A stretch of 64,000 nucleotides of DNA. Source: Labrenzia sp. VG12. GTDB taxonomy: Bacteria; Pseudomonadota; Alphaproteobacteria; Rhizobiales; Stappiaceae. The translations under genes were made by a program, and so were the position numbers. Below are positions 18,162 through 27,565 of this stretch, piece after piece. Under the pieces are notes generated by a model. That model was not told the DNA's origin. It did not search any database and worked only from the letters and a program-made list of their open reading frames with translations. Position 1 is the first letter of the stretch. The number at the start of each line of letters is the position of its first letter. The DNA lies in NCBI RefSeq assembly GCF_002237595.1, contig NZ_CP022529.1, forward strand, positions 1,116,001 through 1,180,000, in the 5' to 3' direction.

Positions 18162-18178
18162 TTTAGAATTATTCGAAA
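18162..18178 (+). promoter_or_regulatory. Irr box (iron control element) before the suf operon
   Basis: The 17-base near-palindrome TTTAGAATTATTCGAAA matches the alphaproteobacterial Irr/ICE pattern TTTRGAAYNRTTCYAAA at all but one fixed position (G for Y). It lies immediately after the candidate -10, where bound Irr would block transcription. Irr control of suf genes is established for Rhizobiales; the site itself is inferred here. Confidence 0.65.
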
Positions 18179-18346
18179 GTTCGCACCGCCCTCCAGAGGA
18201 AGCCCTGAGACAGCAATGCTCGGTTCGACCGATTGGGGGGAGTTATCGTCATCACAGCGGAAAATATCAAGGTTTTTCGCAGATGTGTTTGTTCGATAAG
18301 CGGAATTTCGATTCTTGCCAGTGTTGATCAACGTCCAAGAGGTGGC

Positions 18347-19516
18347 ATGCCGCGCGCGTCTGACCCGATCTATCTCGACCACAATGCCGGTGCACCACTG
18401 CGTCCGGCCGTGCGCGAGTGCATGATCGAAGTGCTGATGGATGCGGGAAATGCTTCTTCCGTGCATGGTCACGGCCGCAAGGCACGTGGCCGGATCGAGC
18501 GTGCACGTGAACAGGTCGCGCAGCTCTGCAGCGTCAAGACCCGCGCAGTCACATTCGTGTCGGGTGGTACAGAGGCCAACATGACGGCGCTGTCGCCGTC
18601 CTGGCAGGACCAGGGCGCGCCGGTCTATCTCGACAAGCTGTTCCGGAGCGCGGTTGAGCACCCGTCTGTCGTGACAGGGGGACGCTTTGCGGTGGCTGAC
18701 CAGGTTGTGGTGCCGGTTGATGCGGCAGGCCTTGTGCGTCTCGATGCCCTGGAAGACCTCGTCAAGGATGCGGAGCCGGGCTTGATCTCGGTGATGGCCG
18801 CCAACAACGAGACGGGCGCAATTCAGCCCCTGGTCCGGATCGGAGAGATCGCTGCAGCTCATGGCCATTTCTTTCACGTCGACGCGGTCCAGGCCGCCGG
18901 GCGCATGCCGATCGATCCCGACGCCTGGAAGGCGGACGTCGTGACCCTGTCCGCCCACAAGTTCGGTGGCCCGCAAGGCATCGGCGCCGTTGTCGTGCGG
19001 TCAACTGCCCGGGTGCCGTCACCACTGATGGTCGGCGGTGGACAGGAGAACTGGCGTCGCGGCGGAACTGAAAACGTCGCGGCGATTGCAGGGTTTGGTG
19101 TCGCGGCAATGGAAGCTCTTGCAGATCTGGAACATATGGGCCAGCTGGCAGAGCTGAAAGCCAGGCTCGAAGCGGGTCTGCGGTCCGTTTGTCCGGCAAC
19201 GGTCATCTTCGGTGAAGATGCTGACCGGCTCGCCAACACGAGCTGTTTTGCCGTTCCCGGTATTCCGGCGGAAACAGCACTGATCGCTTTTGACCTGGAG
19301 CGCGTATCCGTTTCATCGGGGTCGGCCTGTTCGTCCGGCAAGGTGTCGGTGTCCCATGTCCTGACCGCCATGGGTGTTGACGAGACGCTCGCCAGATGTG
19401 CGTTGCGGGTCAGCATGGGCTGGAACACGACGGCGGAAGACATTGACCGGTTTCTCGGCCTTTGGCCGAAGATCGTGGATCGGCTTAACCCGGAGGCGCG
19501 CCACCAGGCGGCCTGA
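18347..19516 (+). CDS. Cysteine desulfurase, IscS/NifS-like, first gene of the suf operon
   Basis: A 389-aa PLP enzyme that releases sulfur from cysteine as a persulfide for Fe-S assembly. It begins DPIYLDHNAGAPLRP. The PLP lysine lies in TLSAHKFGGPQGIG, and the mobile-loop cysteine in SSGSACSSGKVS, a group-I (IscS/NifS-like) loop rather than the SufS type. ATG 18347 is preferred (AAGAGG upstream). The preceding 308 bases (18039-18346) hold the promoter and Irr box and no other gene. A second desulfurase, sufS, closes the same operon. Confidence 0.92.
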   Translation: MPRASDPIYLDHNAGAPLRPAVRECMIEVLMDAGNASSVHGHGRKARGRIERAREQVAQLCSVKTRAVTFVSGGTEANMTALSPSWQDQGAPVYLDKLFRSAVEHPSVVTGGRFAVADQVVVPVDAAGLVRLDALEDLVKDAEPGLISVMAANNETGAIQPLVRIGEIAAAHGHFFHVDAVQAAGRMPIDPDAWKADVVTLSAHKFGGPQGIGAVVVRSTARVPSPLMVGGGQENWRRGGTENVAAIAGFGVAAMEALADLEHMGQLAELKARLEAGLRSVCPATVIFGEDADRLANTSCFAVPGIPAETALIAFDLERVSVSSGSACSSGKVSVSHVLTAMGVDETLARCALRVSMGWNTTAEDIDRFLGLWPKIVDRLNPEARHQAA

Positions 19517-19625
19517 CCGGAAACGAAATTCTGCGGCATGACCGCAAGACGTCGCAATGGGGAGATTGCTCCCCGCAGATTGACTGGAAGAGCAGGCCGG
19601 GCGCCTGCTGAATGGAGGCAAAAAG

Positions 19626-21098
19626 ATGCCAGCTGTACAGGAAACCATCGATCAGGTGAAAGCCATCGATGTCGACCAGTATAAATACGGTTTTGTCACG
19701 GATATCGAGTCGGAGAAGGGCGCAAAGGGCCTTTCGGAAGACACGATCCGGTTTTTGTCGGCCAAGAAGAACGAGCCGGAATGGATGACCGAGTGGCGTC
19801 TCGACGCCCTGCGTCGTTTCCAGCAGATGGAAGAGCCGAGCTGGGCACGTGTTTCCTATCCGAAGATCGACTTCGACGACCTCTATTACTGGGCTGCACC
19901 CAAATCCGTTGAAGGTCCGAAGAGCCTGGACGAAGTCGATCCGGAGCTGCTGGCGACTTACGAGAAGCTTGGCATCCCGCTGGCCGAACAGGAAATTCTC
20001 GCCGGTGTCGAGCCAAAGAACCGCGTCGCCGTCGATGCGGTGTTCGACAGCGTGTCTGTTGTCACCACCTTCAAGGAAGAGCTGAAGAAGGCCGGCGTCA
20101 TCTTCTGTTCGATCTCCGAAGCTGTCCGTGAATATCCGGACCTGGTGAAGAAATACCTGGGCTCGGTCGTTCCTGTCACCGACAACTATTATGCAACGCT
20201 CAACTCGGCCGTTTTCTCCGACGGGTCCTTTGTCTACATTCCGGAAGGCGTTCGCTGCCCGATGGAGCTGTCGACCTATTTCCGGATCAACGAACAGAAC
20301 ACCGGTCAGTTCGAGCGAACCCTGATCATTGCCGACAAGGGCTCTTACGTCTCCTACCTGGAAGGCTGCACCGCGCCGCAGCGCGACGAGAACCAGCTGC
20401 ATGCTGCCGTCGTCGAACTGGTTGCGCTGGACGATGCGGAGATCAAGTACTCCACCGTCCAGAACTGGTTCCCGGGCGACAAGGACGGCAAGGGCGGGAT
20501 CTACAACTTCGTCACCAAGCGTGGAGACTGCCGCGGCAGGAACTCCAAGATCTCCTGGACACAGGTGGAGACCGGCTCTGCGATTACCTGGAAATATCCG
20601 TCCTGCGTCCTGCGCGGCGATAATTCCCGCGGGGAGTTCTATTCGATCGCGGTGTCCAACGGTTACCAGCAGATCGACAGCGGAACCAAGATGATCCATC
20701 TGGGCAAGAACACGTCCAGCCGCGTGATCTCCAAGGGCATTTCTGCAGGCAAGTCGGAAAACACCTATCGCGGTCTGATCACCGCCCACCGCAAGGCGTC
20801 GAATGCACGCAATTTTACCCAGTGCGATTCGCTGCTGATCGGCCAGGAATGTGGTGCCCACACGGTGCCCTACATCGAAAGCAAGAACGCGTCGGCCCAG
20901 TTCGAGCACGAGGCGACCACCTCGAAGATCTCTGACGACCAGATGTTCTACTGCCTGCAGCGCGGCCTGTCGGAAGAAGAAGCCGTGGCGCTGATCGTCA
21001 ACGGTTTCGTCAAGGACGTTATCCAGCAGTTGCCGATGGAGTTTGCCGTTGAAGCGCAGAAGCTGATCTCGATCAGCCTCGAAGGCTCGGTAGGGTAA
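19626..21098 (+). CDS. sufB: Fe-S scaffold subunit SufB
   Basis: A 490-aa component of the SufBC2D scaffold on which clusters form. It has the beta-helix core and conserved blocks [39 protein letters not shown] and [19 protein letters not shown], whose Cys corresponds to the site that receives sulfur. ATG 19626 has GGAGG 8 bases upstream. It is followed after 4 bases by the small gene at 21103 and then sufC. Confidence 0.97.
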   Translation: MPAVQETIDQVKAIDVDQYKYGFVTDIESEKGAKGLSEDTIRFLSAKKNEPEWMTEWRLDALRRFQQMEEPSWARVSYPKIDFDDLYYWAAPKSVEGPKSLDEVDPELLATYEKLGIPLAEQEILAGVEPKNRVAVDAVFDSVSVVTTFKEELKKAGVIFCSISEAVREYPDLVKKYLGSVVPVTDNYYATLNSAVFSDGSFVYIPEGVRCPMELSTYFRINEQNTGQFERTLIIADKGSYVSYLEGCTAPQRDENQLHAAVVELVALDDAEIKYSTVQNWFPGDKDGKGGIYNFVTKRGDCRGRNSKISWTQVETGSAITWKYPSCVLRGDNSRGEFYSIAVSNGYQQIDSGTKMIHLGKNTSSRVISKGISAGKSENTYRGLITAHRKASNARNFTQCDSLLIGQECGAHTVPYIESKNASAQFEHEATTSKISDDQMFYCLQRGLSEEEAVALIVNGFVKDVIQQLPMEFAVEAQKLISISLEGSVG

Positions 21099-21102
21099 GC
21101 CG

Positions 21103-21462
21103 GTGGCAGAAACCGTGACGCTCTTCAGACCTGTCGGCCTGAATGAATTGAAGCTGATCGAAGACAGCGGCTGGAAAGCCTTCCCGCCGCGTCTGCCCGA
21201 GCAGCCGATCTTCTATCCCGTGACGAACGAGGCCTATGCCGCCCAGATCGCCCGGGACTGGAATACCAAACACGGCTCGAAACAGGGCTTTGTGACCAGG
21301 TTCGATGTGGAGGCAGATTATGTCTCCAGGTTCGAGCGAAAGATTGTCGGCGGGCGCCAGCATGAAGAGCTCTGGGTGCCAGCCGAAGAACTCGAAGAAT
21401 TCAACACAAGGATCGTTGGCCCGATCACCGTGACCCAGCGGTTCGTGCCGGCGGAAAGCTGA
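21103..21462 (+). CDS. Small crystallin-J1 / ADP-ribosylation-like protein inside the suf operon
   Basis: A 119-aa cytoplasmic protein. It begins TLFRPVGLNELKLIEDSGWK, contains FPPRLPEQPIFYPVTNEAYA and QGFVTRFDVEADYVSRF, and ends ELWVPAEELEEFNTRIVGPI. I recall homologues annotated ADP-ribosylation/crystallin J1, a label with little experimental basis. GTG start 4 bases after the sufB stop, with sufC 56 bases on, so it must be co-transcribed with suf. No cysteine is present, so a cluster-binding role is unlikely. Function unknown. Confidence 0.82.
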   Translation: MAETVTLFRPVGLNELKLIEDSGWKAFPPRLPEQPIFYPVTNEAYAAQIARDWNTKHGSKQGFVTRFDVEADYVSRFERKIVGGRQHEELWVPAEELEEFNTRIVGPITVTQRFVPAES

Positions 21463-21518
21463 CCTCTGAACCAGTTAGCGCAGCAATGGCTGCAGCGATG
21501 AAACAGACGAGTAGAAAA

Positions 21519-22274
21519 ATGCTTGAGATCAAGAACCTGCATGCCCGCATCGCGGACGACGAAACGGAAATCCTGCGCGGCGTCAACCTGACCATCAATG
21601 CCGGCGAAGTCCACGCCATCATGGGCCCGAACGGTTCCGGCAAATCCACGCTGTCCTATATCCTGGCCGGCAAGGACGACTATGAGATCACCGAGGGCGA
21701 GGTGCTCTTCAACGGAGAGAACATGCTGGACATGGAACCGGACGAGCGCGCCGCTGCCGGCATGTTCCTGGCCTTCCAGTATCCTATCGAGATCCCGGGT
21801 GTCGCCACCATGGAATTCCTGAAGACGGCTATGAACGCGCAGCGCAAGGCGCGCGGCGAGGATACGCTCTCCATTCCGGACTTCATGAAACGCGTCAAGG
21901 CGGCTGCCAGCCACCTGAACGTCTCCATGGACATGCTCAAGCGTCCGCTCAATGTCGGGTTCTCCGGCGGTGAGAAGAAACGTGCCGAGATCCTGCAGAT
22001 GTCGCTGCTCGAGCCGAAACTCTGCGTGCTCGACGAAACCGACTCCGGCCTCGACATTGACGCGCTGCGGATCGTGTCTGAAGGCGTCAACAAGCTGCGC
22101 GGACCGGACCGGGCGATGGTTGTGATCACCCACTATCAGCGTCTGCTCGATCACATTGTTCCGGACGTCGTGCATGTTCTGTCCAAGGGCCGGATCGTTA
22201 AGACCGGTGACAAGGACCTGGCGCTGGAGCTGGAAAAGAACGGTTACGCCGACTACATCGAAACGGCCGCCTGA
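21519..22274 (+). CDS. sufC: Fe-S assembly ATPase SufC
   Basis: A 251-aa ABC-type ATPase of the SufBCD scaffold. Walker A is GPNGSGKSTLSYIL, the signature FSGGEKKRAEIL is the SufC form, and Walker B is LCVLDETDSGLDID. ATG 21519 (MLEIKNLHARIADD) is the family start; in-frame ATGs at 21486 and 21498 would add 11 or 7 residues. It lies between the small crystallin-like gene and sufD. Confidence 0.96.
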   Translation: MLEIKNLHARIADDETEILRGVNLTINAGEVHAIMGPNGSGKSTLSYILAGKDDYEITEGEVLFNGENMLDMEPDERAAAGMFLAFQYPIEIPGVATMEFLKTAMNAQRKARGEDTLSIPDFMKRVKAAASHLNVSMDMLKRPLNVGFSGGEKKRAEILQMSLLEPKLCVLDETDSGLDIDALRIVSEGVNKLRGPDRAMVVITHYQRLLDHIVPDVVHVLSKGRIVKTGDKDLALELEKNGYADYIETAA

Positions 22275-22287
22275 GGAGCAACGCGAC

Positions 22288-23607
22288 ATGAACGCAAGCG
22301 TAGCGATCAAACATACGCAGGCTGAGAGCGATCTCCTGGAACGCTTTGACAGCGCCAAGGACGACCTGGCCGGCTCTGTTGCCGTTTCCGCCCTGCGCGA
22401 AGCCGCGCTCGGCCAGATCCGCGACCGCGGCCTGCCGCATCGGCGCGTCGAGGAATACAAGTATTCCGATTTGCGGGCCTTCCTGAAATCGGCGGCACCG
22501 CTTGCCGCCGAGGCCGATGCCGCAAGCGCCAGGTCCCTTCTGGACAGCCATGACAGTTACGGCGAGCTTGACCGGTTCCGGATCGTTGTCGCCAATGGCC
22601 GCTTCCTGACGGACCTTTCCGACACGGAAGCACTGGCGGCAGAAGGCGTGAGCCTGGTTGCCCTGACCGATGCTCTCGTGGAAGAGGGCGGCGCCCAGTT
22701 GCTGGCCTCGCCGAAGACTGGTCCGAATGACGGTGTCGTTGCCTTGAACACGGCGTTCGTTCAGGGCGGCGTTGTCATAAAGGTCGCGGCTGGTGCGGAA
22801 ATCTCGAAGCCGGTCGAGCTGGTTCAGGTGGCAACCTCTGCCGGTGCACAGGTAACCCGCAACAGCGTCGCGCTTGGTGAAGGTGCCAGGATGCGGCTGC
22901 TGGAGACATTCGTCGGGGACACCGGGAACGGTGAACTCAATACCGTTCTGGAGTGCAATCTGGCTGACAGGTCCGCACTCGCGTCCACTCGCCTGATCGT
23001 GGGCGGTGTTGACACGGCACGCCTGTTCACGACGATTGCCACGCTCGGTGCGGAAACCGAGTTCAAGTCGCTCGGCTTCATTGCCGGTCCGCGCTTCACC
23101 CGCAATCAGCAGTTCATCAATTTCACCGATGAGAATTCGGAAGCCAAGATCTACGGCGTCACCATGGCAGGCGGGGACGCCCTCGCGGACCAGACACTGA
23201 TCGTCGATCACGCTGTGCCACATTGTAACAGCCGTGAATTCTTCAAGACCGTGCTCGACGGCCGTGCGAAAGGCGTCTATCAGGGCCGCATCAATGTCGC
23301 CCCGCACGCTCAGAAGACGGATGGCGAGATGATGACCCAGGCTCTGCTTCTGTCCGAAGAGGCGGAGATGGCCAACAAGCCGGAACTGGAGATCTTTGCG
23401 GACGACGTGCTGTGCGCACACGGGGCGACCAGCGGTCAGATCGACGAGGATCTGCTGTTCTACCTGCGCGCCCGCGGCATTCCGGAAGACGAAGCCAAGA
23501 CCCTTCTGGTTCTGGCCTTCCTGTCCGAAGCGATCGAGGAATATGGCGAGGACGATGTAACCGAAGGCCTGGAAGCGCGTGTGCGCGACTGGCTTGCCGG
23601 TCACTAG
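22288..23607 (+). CDS. sufD: Fe-S scaffold subunit SufD
   Basis: A 439-aa beta-helix protein homologous to SufB, partner in SufBC2D. Conserved elements are RRVEEYKYSDLRAF near residue 52, GPRFTRNQQFINFTDENSEA, and the C-terminal CAHGATSGQIDEDLLFYLRA. ATG 22288 follows CTGAGGAGCAACGCGAC, a good ribosome binding site, 13 bases after the sufC stop. Confidence 0.95.
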   Translation: MNASVAIKHTQAESDLLERFDSAKDDLAGSVAVSALREAALGQIRDRGLPHRRVEEYKYSDLRAFLKSAAPLAAEADAASARSLLDSHDSYGELDRFRIVVANGRFLTDLSDTEALAAEGVSLVALTDALVEEGGAQLLASPKTGPNDGVVALNTAFVQGGVVIKVAAGAEISKPVELVQVATSAGAQVTRNSVALGEGARMRLLETFVGDTGNGELNTVLECNLADRSALASTRLIVGGVDTARLFTTIATLGAETEFKSLGFIAGPRFTRNQQFINFTDENSEAKIYGVTMAGGDALADQTLIVDHAVPHCNSREFFKTVLDGRAKGVYQGRINVAPHAQKTDGEMMTQALLLSEEAEMANKPELEIFADDVLCAHGATSGQIDEDLLFYLRARGIPEDEAKTLLVLAFLSEAIEEYGEDDVTEGLEARVRDWLAGH

Positions 23608-23637
23608 GTCCCGCACATTTATGAGGAGCAGCGCCGC

Positions 23638-24894
23638 ATGACGGTCGCCACCGCAGAACAGACCACCGGCACGGCCGGCTATGATGTCGAGGCAATTCGA
23701 CGGGATTTTCCGATCCTGTCGCGTGAGGTCTATGGCAAACCGCTGGTTTATCTGGACAACGGTGCGTCCGCCCAGAAGCCGAAGGCGGTGATCGATGCGG
23801 TGACAAAGGCCTATTCGGAAGAATATGCCAACGTCCATCGTGGCCTGCACTATCTCTCCAACACGGCGACGGACAACTACGAAGCCGCGCGCGAAAAGGT
23901 GCGCCGCTTCCTCAACGCCAAGTCGGTCGATGACATTGTCTTCACCAAATCGACCACGGAAGCCATCAATCTGGTCTCCTACGGCCTTGGACCGGACTTC
24001 TTCGCCGACGGTGGCGAGATCGTGCTGTCCATCATGGAGCACCATTCCAACATCGTGCCCTGGCACTTTCATCGCGAGCGCCATGGCGCACAGTTGAAAT
24101 GGGTTTATGTGCGCGAAGACGGATCGTTTGATCTGGACGCCTTCGAGGCAGCTCTCAGCGACAAGACCAGGCTGGTCGCGATCACACACATGTCGAACGT
24201 GCTCGGCACGGTGGTGCCGGTGAAAGAGATTTGCCGGATCGCCCATGAACGCGGCATCCAGGTTCTGATCGATGGCAGCCAGGCGGCCGTTCACCTGCCG
24301 GTGGATGTCCAGGACATTGATTGCGACTATTATGTCTTCACAGGACACAAGGTCTACGGCCCGTCCGGCATCGGCGTTCTCTGGGGTAAACCGGAGCGGC
24401 TGAAAGCGCTGCGCCCGTTCAACGGCGGCGGCGAGATGATCCTCGATGTGACCGAGGATGTTGTCACCTACAACGATCCTCCGCATCGCTTTGAAGCCGG
24501 TACGCCGCCGATTGTCCAGGCCATCGGTCTGGGCGCTGCGCTCGATTACATGGATGCGATCGGCCGGGAGAACATTGCCCGCCACGAGGCGGAACTGAAA
24601 GACTACGCGCACCAGAAGCTGCGCGAGATCAATTCGCTTCGGATCTTCGGCGATGCACCGGACAAGGGTGCAATTGTCTCCTTCGAGCTGGAAGGGGCTC
24701 ACGCCCACGATGTTGCTACGATCATCGACAGGGCAGGGGTCGCAGTCCGCGCTGGTACCCATTGTGCGCAGCCGCTCTTGGCAAGATACGGTGTGACCTC
24801 TACATGTCGGGCAAGTTTCGGGCTTTACAACACGCGTGCCGAAGTGGACGCTTTGTATGAAGCCTTGTTGAAAGCACAGAGCTTTTTCGGGTAA
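23638..24894 (+). CDS. sufS: Cysteine desulfurase SufS
   Basis: A 418-aa group-II cysteine desulfurase. It begins VEAIRRDFPILSREVYGKPL. The PLP lysine lies in FTGHKVYGPSGIGVLWG and the catalytic cysteine in RAGTHCAQPLLARYG. ATG 23638 has GAGGAGC upstream. No SufE gene is present in the operon, so the sulfur relay partner must be elsewhere or be the U-type protein. Confidence 0.96.
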   Translation: MTVATAEQTTGTAGYDVEAIRRDFPILSREVYGKPLVYLDNGASAQKPKAVIDAVTKAYSEEYANVHRGLHYLSNTATDNYEAAREKVRRFLNAKSVDDIVFTKSTTEAINLVSYGLGPDFFADGGEIVLSIMEHHSNIVPWHFHRERHGAQLKWVYVREDGSFDLDAFEAALSDKTRLVAITHMSNVLGTVVPVKEICRIAHERGIQVLIDGSQAAVHLPVDVQDIDCDYYVFTGHKVYGPSGIGVLWGKPERLKALRPFNGGGEMILDVTEDVVTYNDPPHRFEAGTPPIVQAIGLGAALDYMDAIGRENIARHEAELKDYAHQKLREINSLRIFGDAPDKGAIVSFELEGAHAHDVATIIDRAGVAVRAGTHCAQPLLARYGVTSTCRASFGLYNTRAEVDALYEALLKAQSFFG

Positions 24895-24905
24895 GGACGG
24901 ACCCT

Positions 24906-25301
24906 ATGGAAAACGCTACCACAATTGACACCGCCGCCGACGGCGAAGAGCTTCAGGCAGAGGTTTCGGCGAAAAGCGCCATTCCCGCTGACGAACTGGA
25001 TCGGCTGACGACCGATATTGTCGGTGCGCTGAAGACGGTCTATGACCCGGAAATTCCCTGCGACATCTATGAGCTCGGCCTGATCTACAAGGTCGATATC
25101 GACGACGACCGCTCGATCAACATCGACATGACCCTGACGGCTCCCGGATGTCCGGTTGCCGGTGAGATGCCGGGATGGGTCGAGAACGCTGTCGCATCTG
25201 TGGCCGGCGTCGGTCCTGTCAATGTCGACATGGTCTTTGATCCACCCTGGACGCCGGACCGGATGTCGGACGAGGCCAAGGTTGCGCTCAACTGGTATTG
25301 A
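24906..25301 (+). CDS. sufT: SufT-type Fe-S assembly protein (MIP18/DUF59)
   Basis: A 131-aa protein. The N-terminal 35 residues are variable. The MIP18-family domain follows: VYDPEIPCDIYELGLIYKVD, then MTLTAPGCPVAGEMPGW with the conserved Cys, ending FDPPWTPDRMSDEAK. Homologues are auxiliary maturation factors for Fe-S proteins. ATG 24906, 11 bases after sufS. Confidence 0.92.
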   Translation: MENATTIDTAADGEELQAEVSAKSAIPADELDRLTTDIVGALKTVYDPEIPCDIYELGLIYKVDIDDDRSINIDMTLTAPGCPVAGEMPGWVENAVASVAGVGPVNVDMVFDPPWTPDRMSDEAKVALNWY

Positions 25302-25372
25302 GCAAAAGGGCTTTTTTCCGATAAGCTGACCACCTATATCAGGTTTGGTACCCGGAACTGATTGAGGACTGC

Positions 25373-25750
25373 ATGGCTTCCGCCGGAAAATTTCAGGTCG
25401 TGACCCTGACAGACGCAGCCGCCGAGCGCGTAAAGGACCTTGTCGATAACTCCGACAAGAACGCCATAGGCTTGCGAGTCGGTATCAAGAAGGGCGGTTG
25501 CGCCGGCATGGAATACACCATGGACCTGGTTGAAGAGGCCAAGGCGGGTGATGACGTGATCGAGGACAAGGGTGCCAAGCTCTTTGTCGATCCGTCCGCG
25601 GTGCTGTTCCTGCTCGGTACGGAGATGGACTTTGAAGTCACCAAGTTCCGGTCCGGATTCGTGTTCAAGAACCCCAACGAAGTCTCTGCTTGCGGCTGTG
25701 GCGAATCTGTTTCGCTTCAGGCAGCCGACCTGAAAACGCTGGCGCGCTGA
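25373..25750 (+). CDS. sufA: A-type Fe-S carrier SufA
   Basis: A 125-aa A-type carrier that takes clusters from the SufBCD scaffold to apo-proteins. The three ligand cysteines are visible in KKGGCAGMEYTMD and SACGCGES. It is distinct from the ErpA-type carrier at 35374 ([11 protein letters not shown]). It is the last suf gene, 71 bases after sufT, which leaves room for an internal promoter or processing site. Confidence 0.94.
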   Translation: MASAGKFQVVTLTDAAAERVKDLVDNSDKNAIGLRVGIKKGGCAGMEYTMDLVEEAKAGDDVIEDKGAKLFVDPSAVLFLLGTEMDFEVTKFRSGFVFKNPNEVSACGCGESVSLQAADLKTLAR

Positions 25751-25788
25751 CAGGTGCGTCTGGTCCCCTGCTGAAATCGAGTGCTTTC

Positions 25789-26451
25789 ATGACCTTGTTT
25801 GCCCGGCTGAAAGCCGACGCAGCCCCCCAGTGGGCTGACTACACCTGCCATGACTTCGTCGGTCAATTGGCAAGCGGCAGCCTGCCGCTGGAGAGTTTCA
25901 GGCACTACCTGGTGCAGGACTACCTGTTCCTGATCCAGTTTGCGCGCGCATATGCGCTCGGCGTCTACAAAAGCCAAAGCGTCGCCGACATGCGTCAGTC
26001 GCTGGAAGGTGTAAAGGCCATTCTGGATGTCGAACTCGATCTGCACTTGGAACTCTGTGGCACCTGGGGGATGGACCGGTCGGCCATCGAGACTGCTCCG
26101 GAAGACACGCCGACAATGGCCTATACCCGCTTCGTCCTTGATGCCGGAATGGCCGGGGACCTCCTGGACCTGCAAGCCGCGTTGGCACCTTGCGTGATCG
26201 GTTATGCGGAGATCGGCGCGCGTCTTGCCGGCGAGGGCAAGGATGATGATTCGAACCCTTACCAACGATGGATCCGGGAATATGCCGGAGAGGCCTATCA
26301 GGGGCTCGCGAAAGACTTTATCGCCTGGATGGATGCAACGGCAGACCAGGTGATGACCGAACAGCGATATCCGCGTGTTCTGTCCCTGTTTGAAAAAGCC
26401 TGCCGGCTGGAAAGCGATTTCTGGCAGATGGGCCTGAACGCAAAAAGCTGA
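25789..26451 (+). CDS. tenA: TenA-family aminopyrimidine aminohydrolase
   Basis: A 220-aa all-helical TenA protein that salvages thiamin pyrimidine by hydrolysing aminopyrimidines. Landmarks are FRHYLVQDYLFLIQFARAYA (residues about 38-57), the nucleophile region LAPCVIGYAEIGARL and a C-terminal acidic helix RLESDFWQMG. ATG 25789, 38 bases after sufA on the same strand, so read-through from suf is likely. No TPP-riboswitch-like region precedes it. Confidence 0.92.
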   Translation: MTLFARLKADAAPQWADYTCHDFVGQLASGSLPLESFRHYLVQDYLFLIQFARAYALGVYKSQSVADMRQSLEGVKAILDVELDLHLELCGTWGMDRSAIETAPEDTPTMAYTRFVLDAGMAGDLLDLQAALAPCVIGYAEIGARLAGEGKDDDSNPYQRWIREYAGEAYQGLAKDFIAWMDATADQVMTEQRYPRVLSLFEKACRLESDFWQMGLNAKS

Positions 26452-26503
26452 GCCGTCGGCTGCCGGGGCTCAGATCAAACTGCTGAATTGCTCTCAGATT
26501 GTC

Positions 26504-27565
26504 CTAGGCGACGTCTTCCTGATCTTGCGAATCAGCCAAGTCCTGCTCGGTCCTGACAAGGTTTCTGCCGTCGTTCTTGGCCAGATAAAGGGCTTCATCG
26601 GCACGAGATACGATCGTGTGGGCCGTATCCATCTTCTTGAAGGTTGCAACGCCAACTGAAATCGTCACCCTGCCGAGATTCTCTCCGGTCGATCGTTTGA
26701 CGAGTTCCTTGGACATCACTGCATTGCGAATGTTCTCACTGATAGCGGAGGCTTCTTCAAGTCCGATATGCGGGAGGATGATCGCGAATTCTTCGCCTCC
26801 ATATCGGCAGGCAATGTCCTGTGCCTTGATGTTCTGTTTGACCGCCAGAGCGACAAGGCGGAGGACCTGATCTCCTGTCTGGTGACCATAGGTGTCGTTG
26901 AAATTCTTGAAATGATCGATGTCCGTCATCAACAGCGAGAAGCCGCGGCCACTTTCAATGGAGTGGTCGATAACGCGTTCGATCGAATTCTCGAAATGCT
27001 TGCGGTTGTTGAGCGTCGTCAGCTCGTCTGTGAGGCTCTCGTACCGGATCGCTTCCAGCGAAGACTGCAGATTTTCAATGTGCTTCTTGGATTCAAGCAA
27101 CTGGCTTTCAAGCTTCCGATTTGAAGCAACCGCATTCTGTGTCGACTTGACCAGATGGGTCACATACATCTGCAGCTTCTGAGGATCTTCGACAGATTTG
27201 ATTTTTTCGCCGGCCTGCTCGAGCGCCGTTCCGTAATCGGATGTCACATCTGCGCTCAGTTTGAGCGTGTCCACGAGCTCCTCGACTTCTTTCGACACTT
27301 TCGTGCCGACTTCGTCAAGTCGGTCTCCAAGCCGTGTCGGCGAGAGAAAACGCCCGTAGAGCGTCAGCATTTCGTCGGTACTGATTCTGCCCTGGGTTTT
27401 GATTGTCTCGTTGACGGCCCGGTTCAGACCCTGATTGTAGCCGGCCGCATAGGTGTACCAGAGTTCGTAGGAACGCGGGTAAGCGGGCAGTGTGTTTTTC
27501 TTGATGTAAGTGATCGCGGATTCTCCATACTGGATCGTCCGCTTGTGGTCATCTTCATCCGACAT
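26504..27565 (-). CDS. GGDEF diguanylate cyclase with uncharacterised N-terminal domain
   Basis: A 353-aa soluble protein. The C-terminal GGDEF domain (about 185-345) has LTTLNNRKHFENSIERVI, DIDHFKNFNDTYGHQTGDQV and the active-site motif YGGEEF, so c-di-GMP synthesis is likely. The first 95 residues (ITYIKKNTLPAYPRSYELWY, then RISTDEMLTLYGRFLSPTRL) match no sensor domain I know; a coiled coil links the two. No transmembrane helix. ATG 27565 is chosen over an upstream in-frame start. It is monocistronic. Confidence 0.9.
   Translation of the reverse strand: MSDEDDHKRTIQYGESAITYIKKNTLPAYPRSYELWYTYAAGYNQGLNRAVNETIKTQGRISTDEMLTLYGRFLSPTRLGDRLDEVGTKVSKEVEELVDTLKLSADVTSDYGTALEQAGEKIKSVEDPQKLQMYVTHLVKSTQNAVASNRKLESQLLESKKHIENLQSSLEAIRYESLTDELTTLNNRKHFENSIERVIDHSIESGRGFSLLMTDIDHFKNFNDTYGHQTGDQVLRLVALAVKQNIKAQDIACRYGGEEFAIILPHIGLEEASAISENIRNAVMSKELVKRSTGENLGRVTISVGVATFKKMDTAHTIVSRADEALYLAKNDGRNLVRTEQDLADSQDQEDVA

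Noticed and set aside
22198..24762. 854-codon open frame antisense to sufC-sufD-sufS
   Set aside because: Spans three well-supported genes on the other strand and has no motifs; a codon-bias shadow.
25751..25788. TPP riboswitch before tenA
   Set aside because: Only 38 bases separate sufA and tenA, too short for a THI box.
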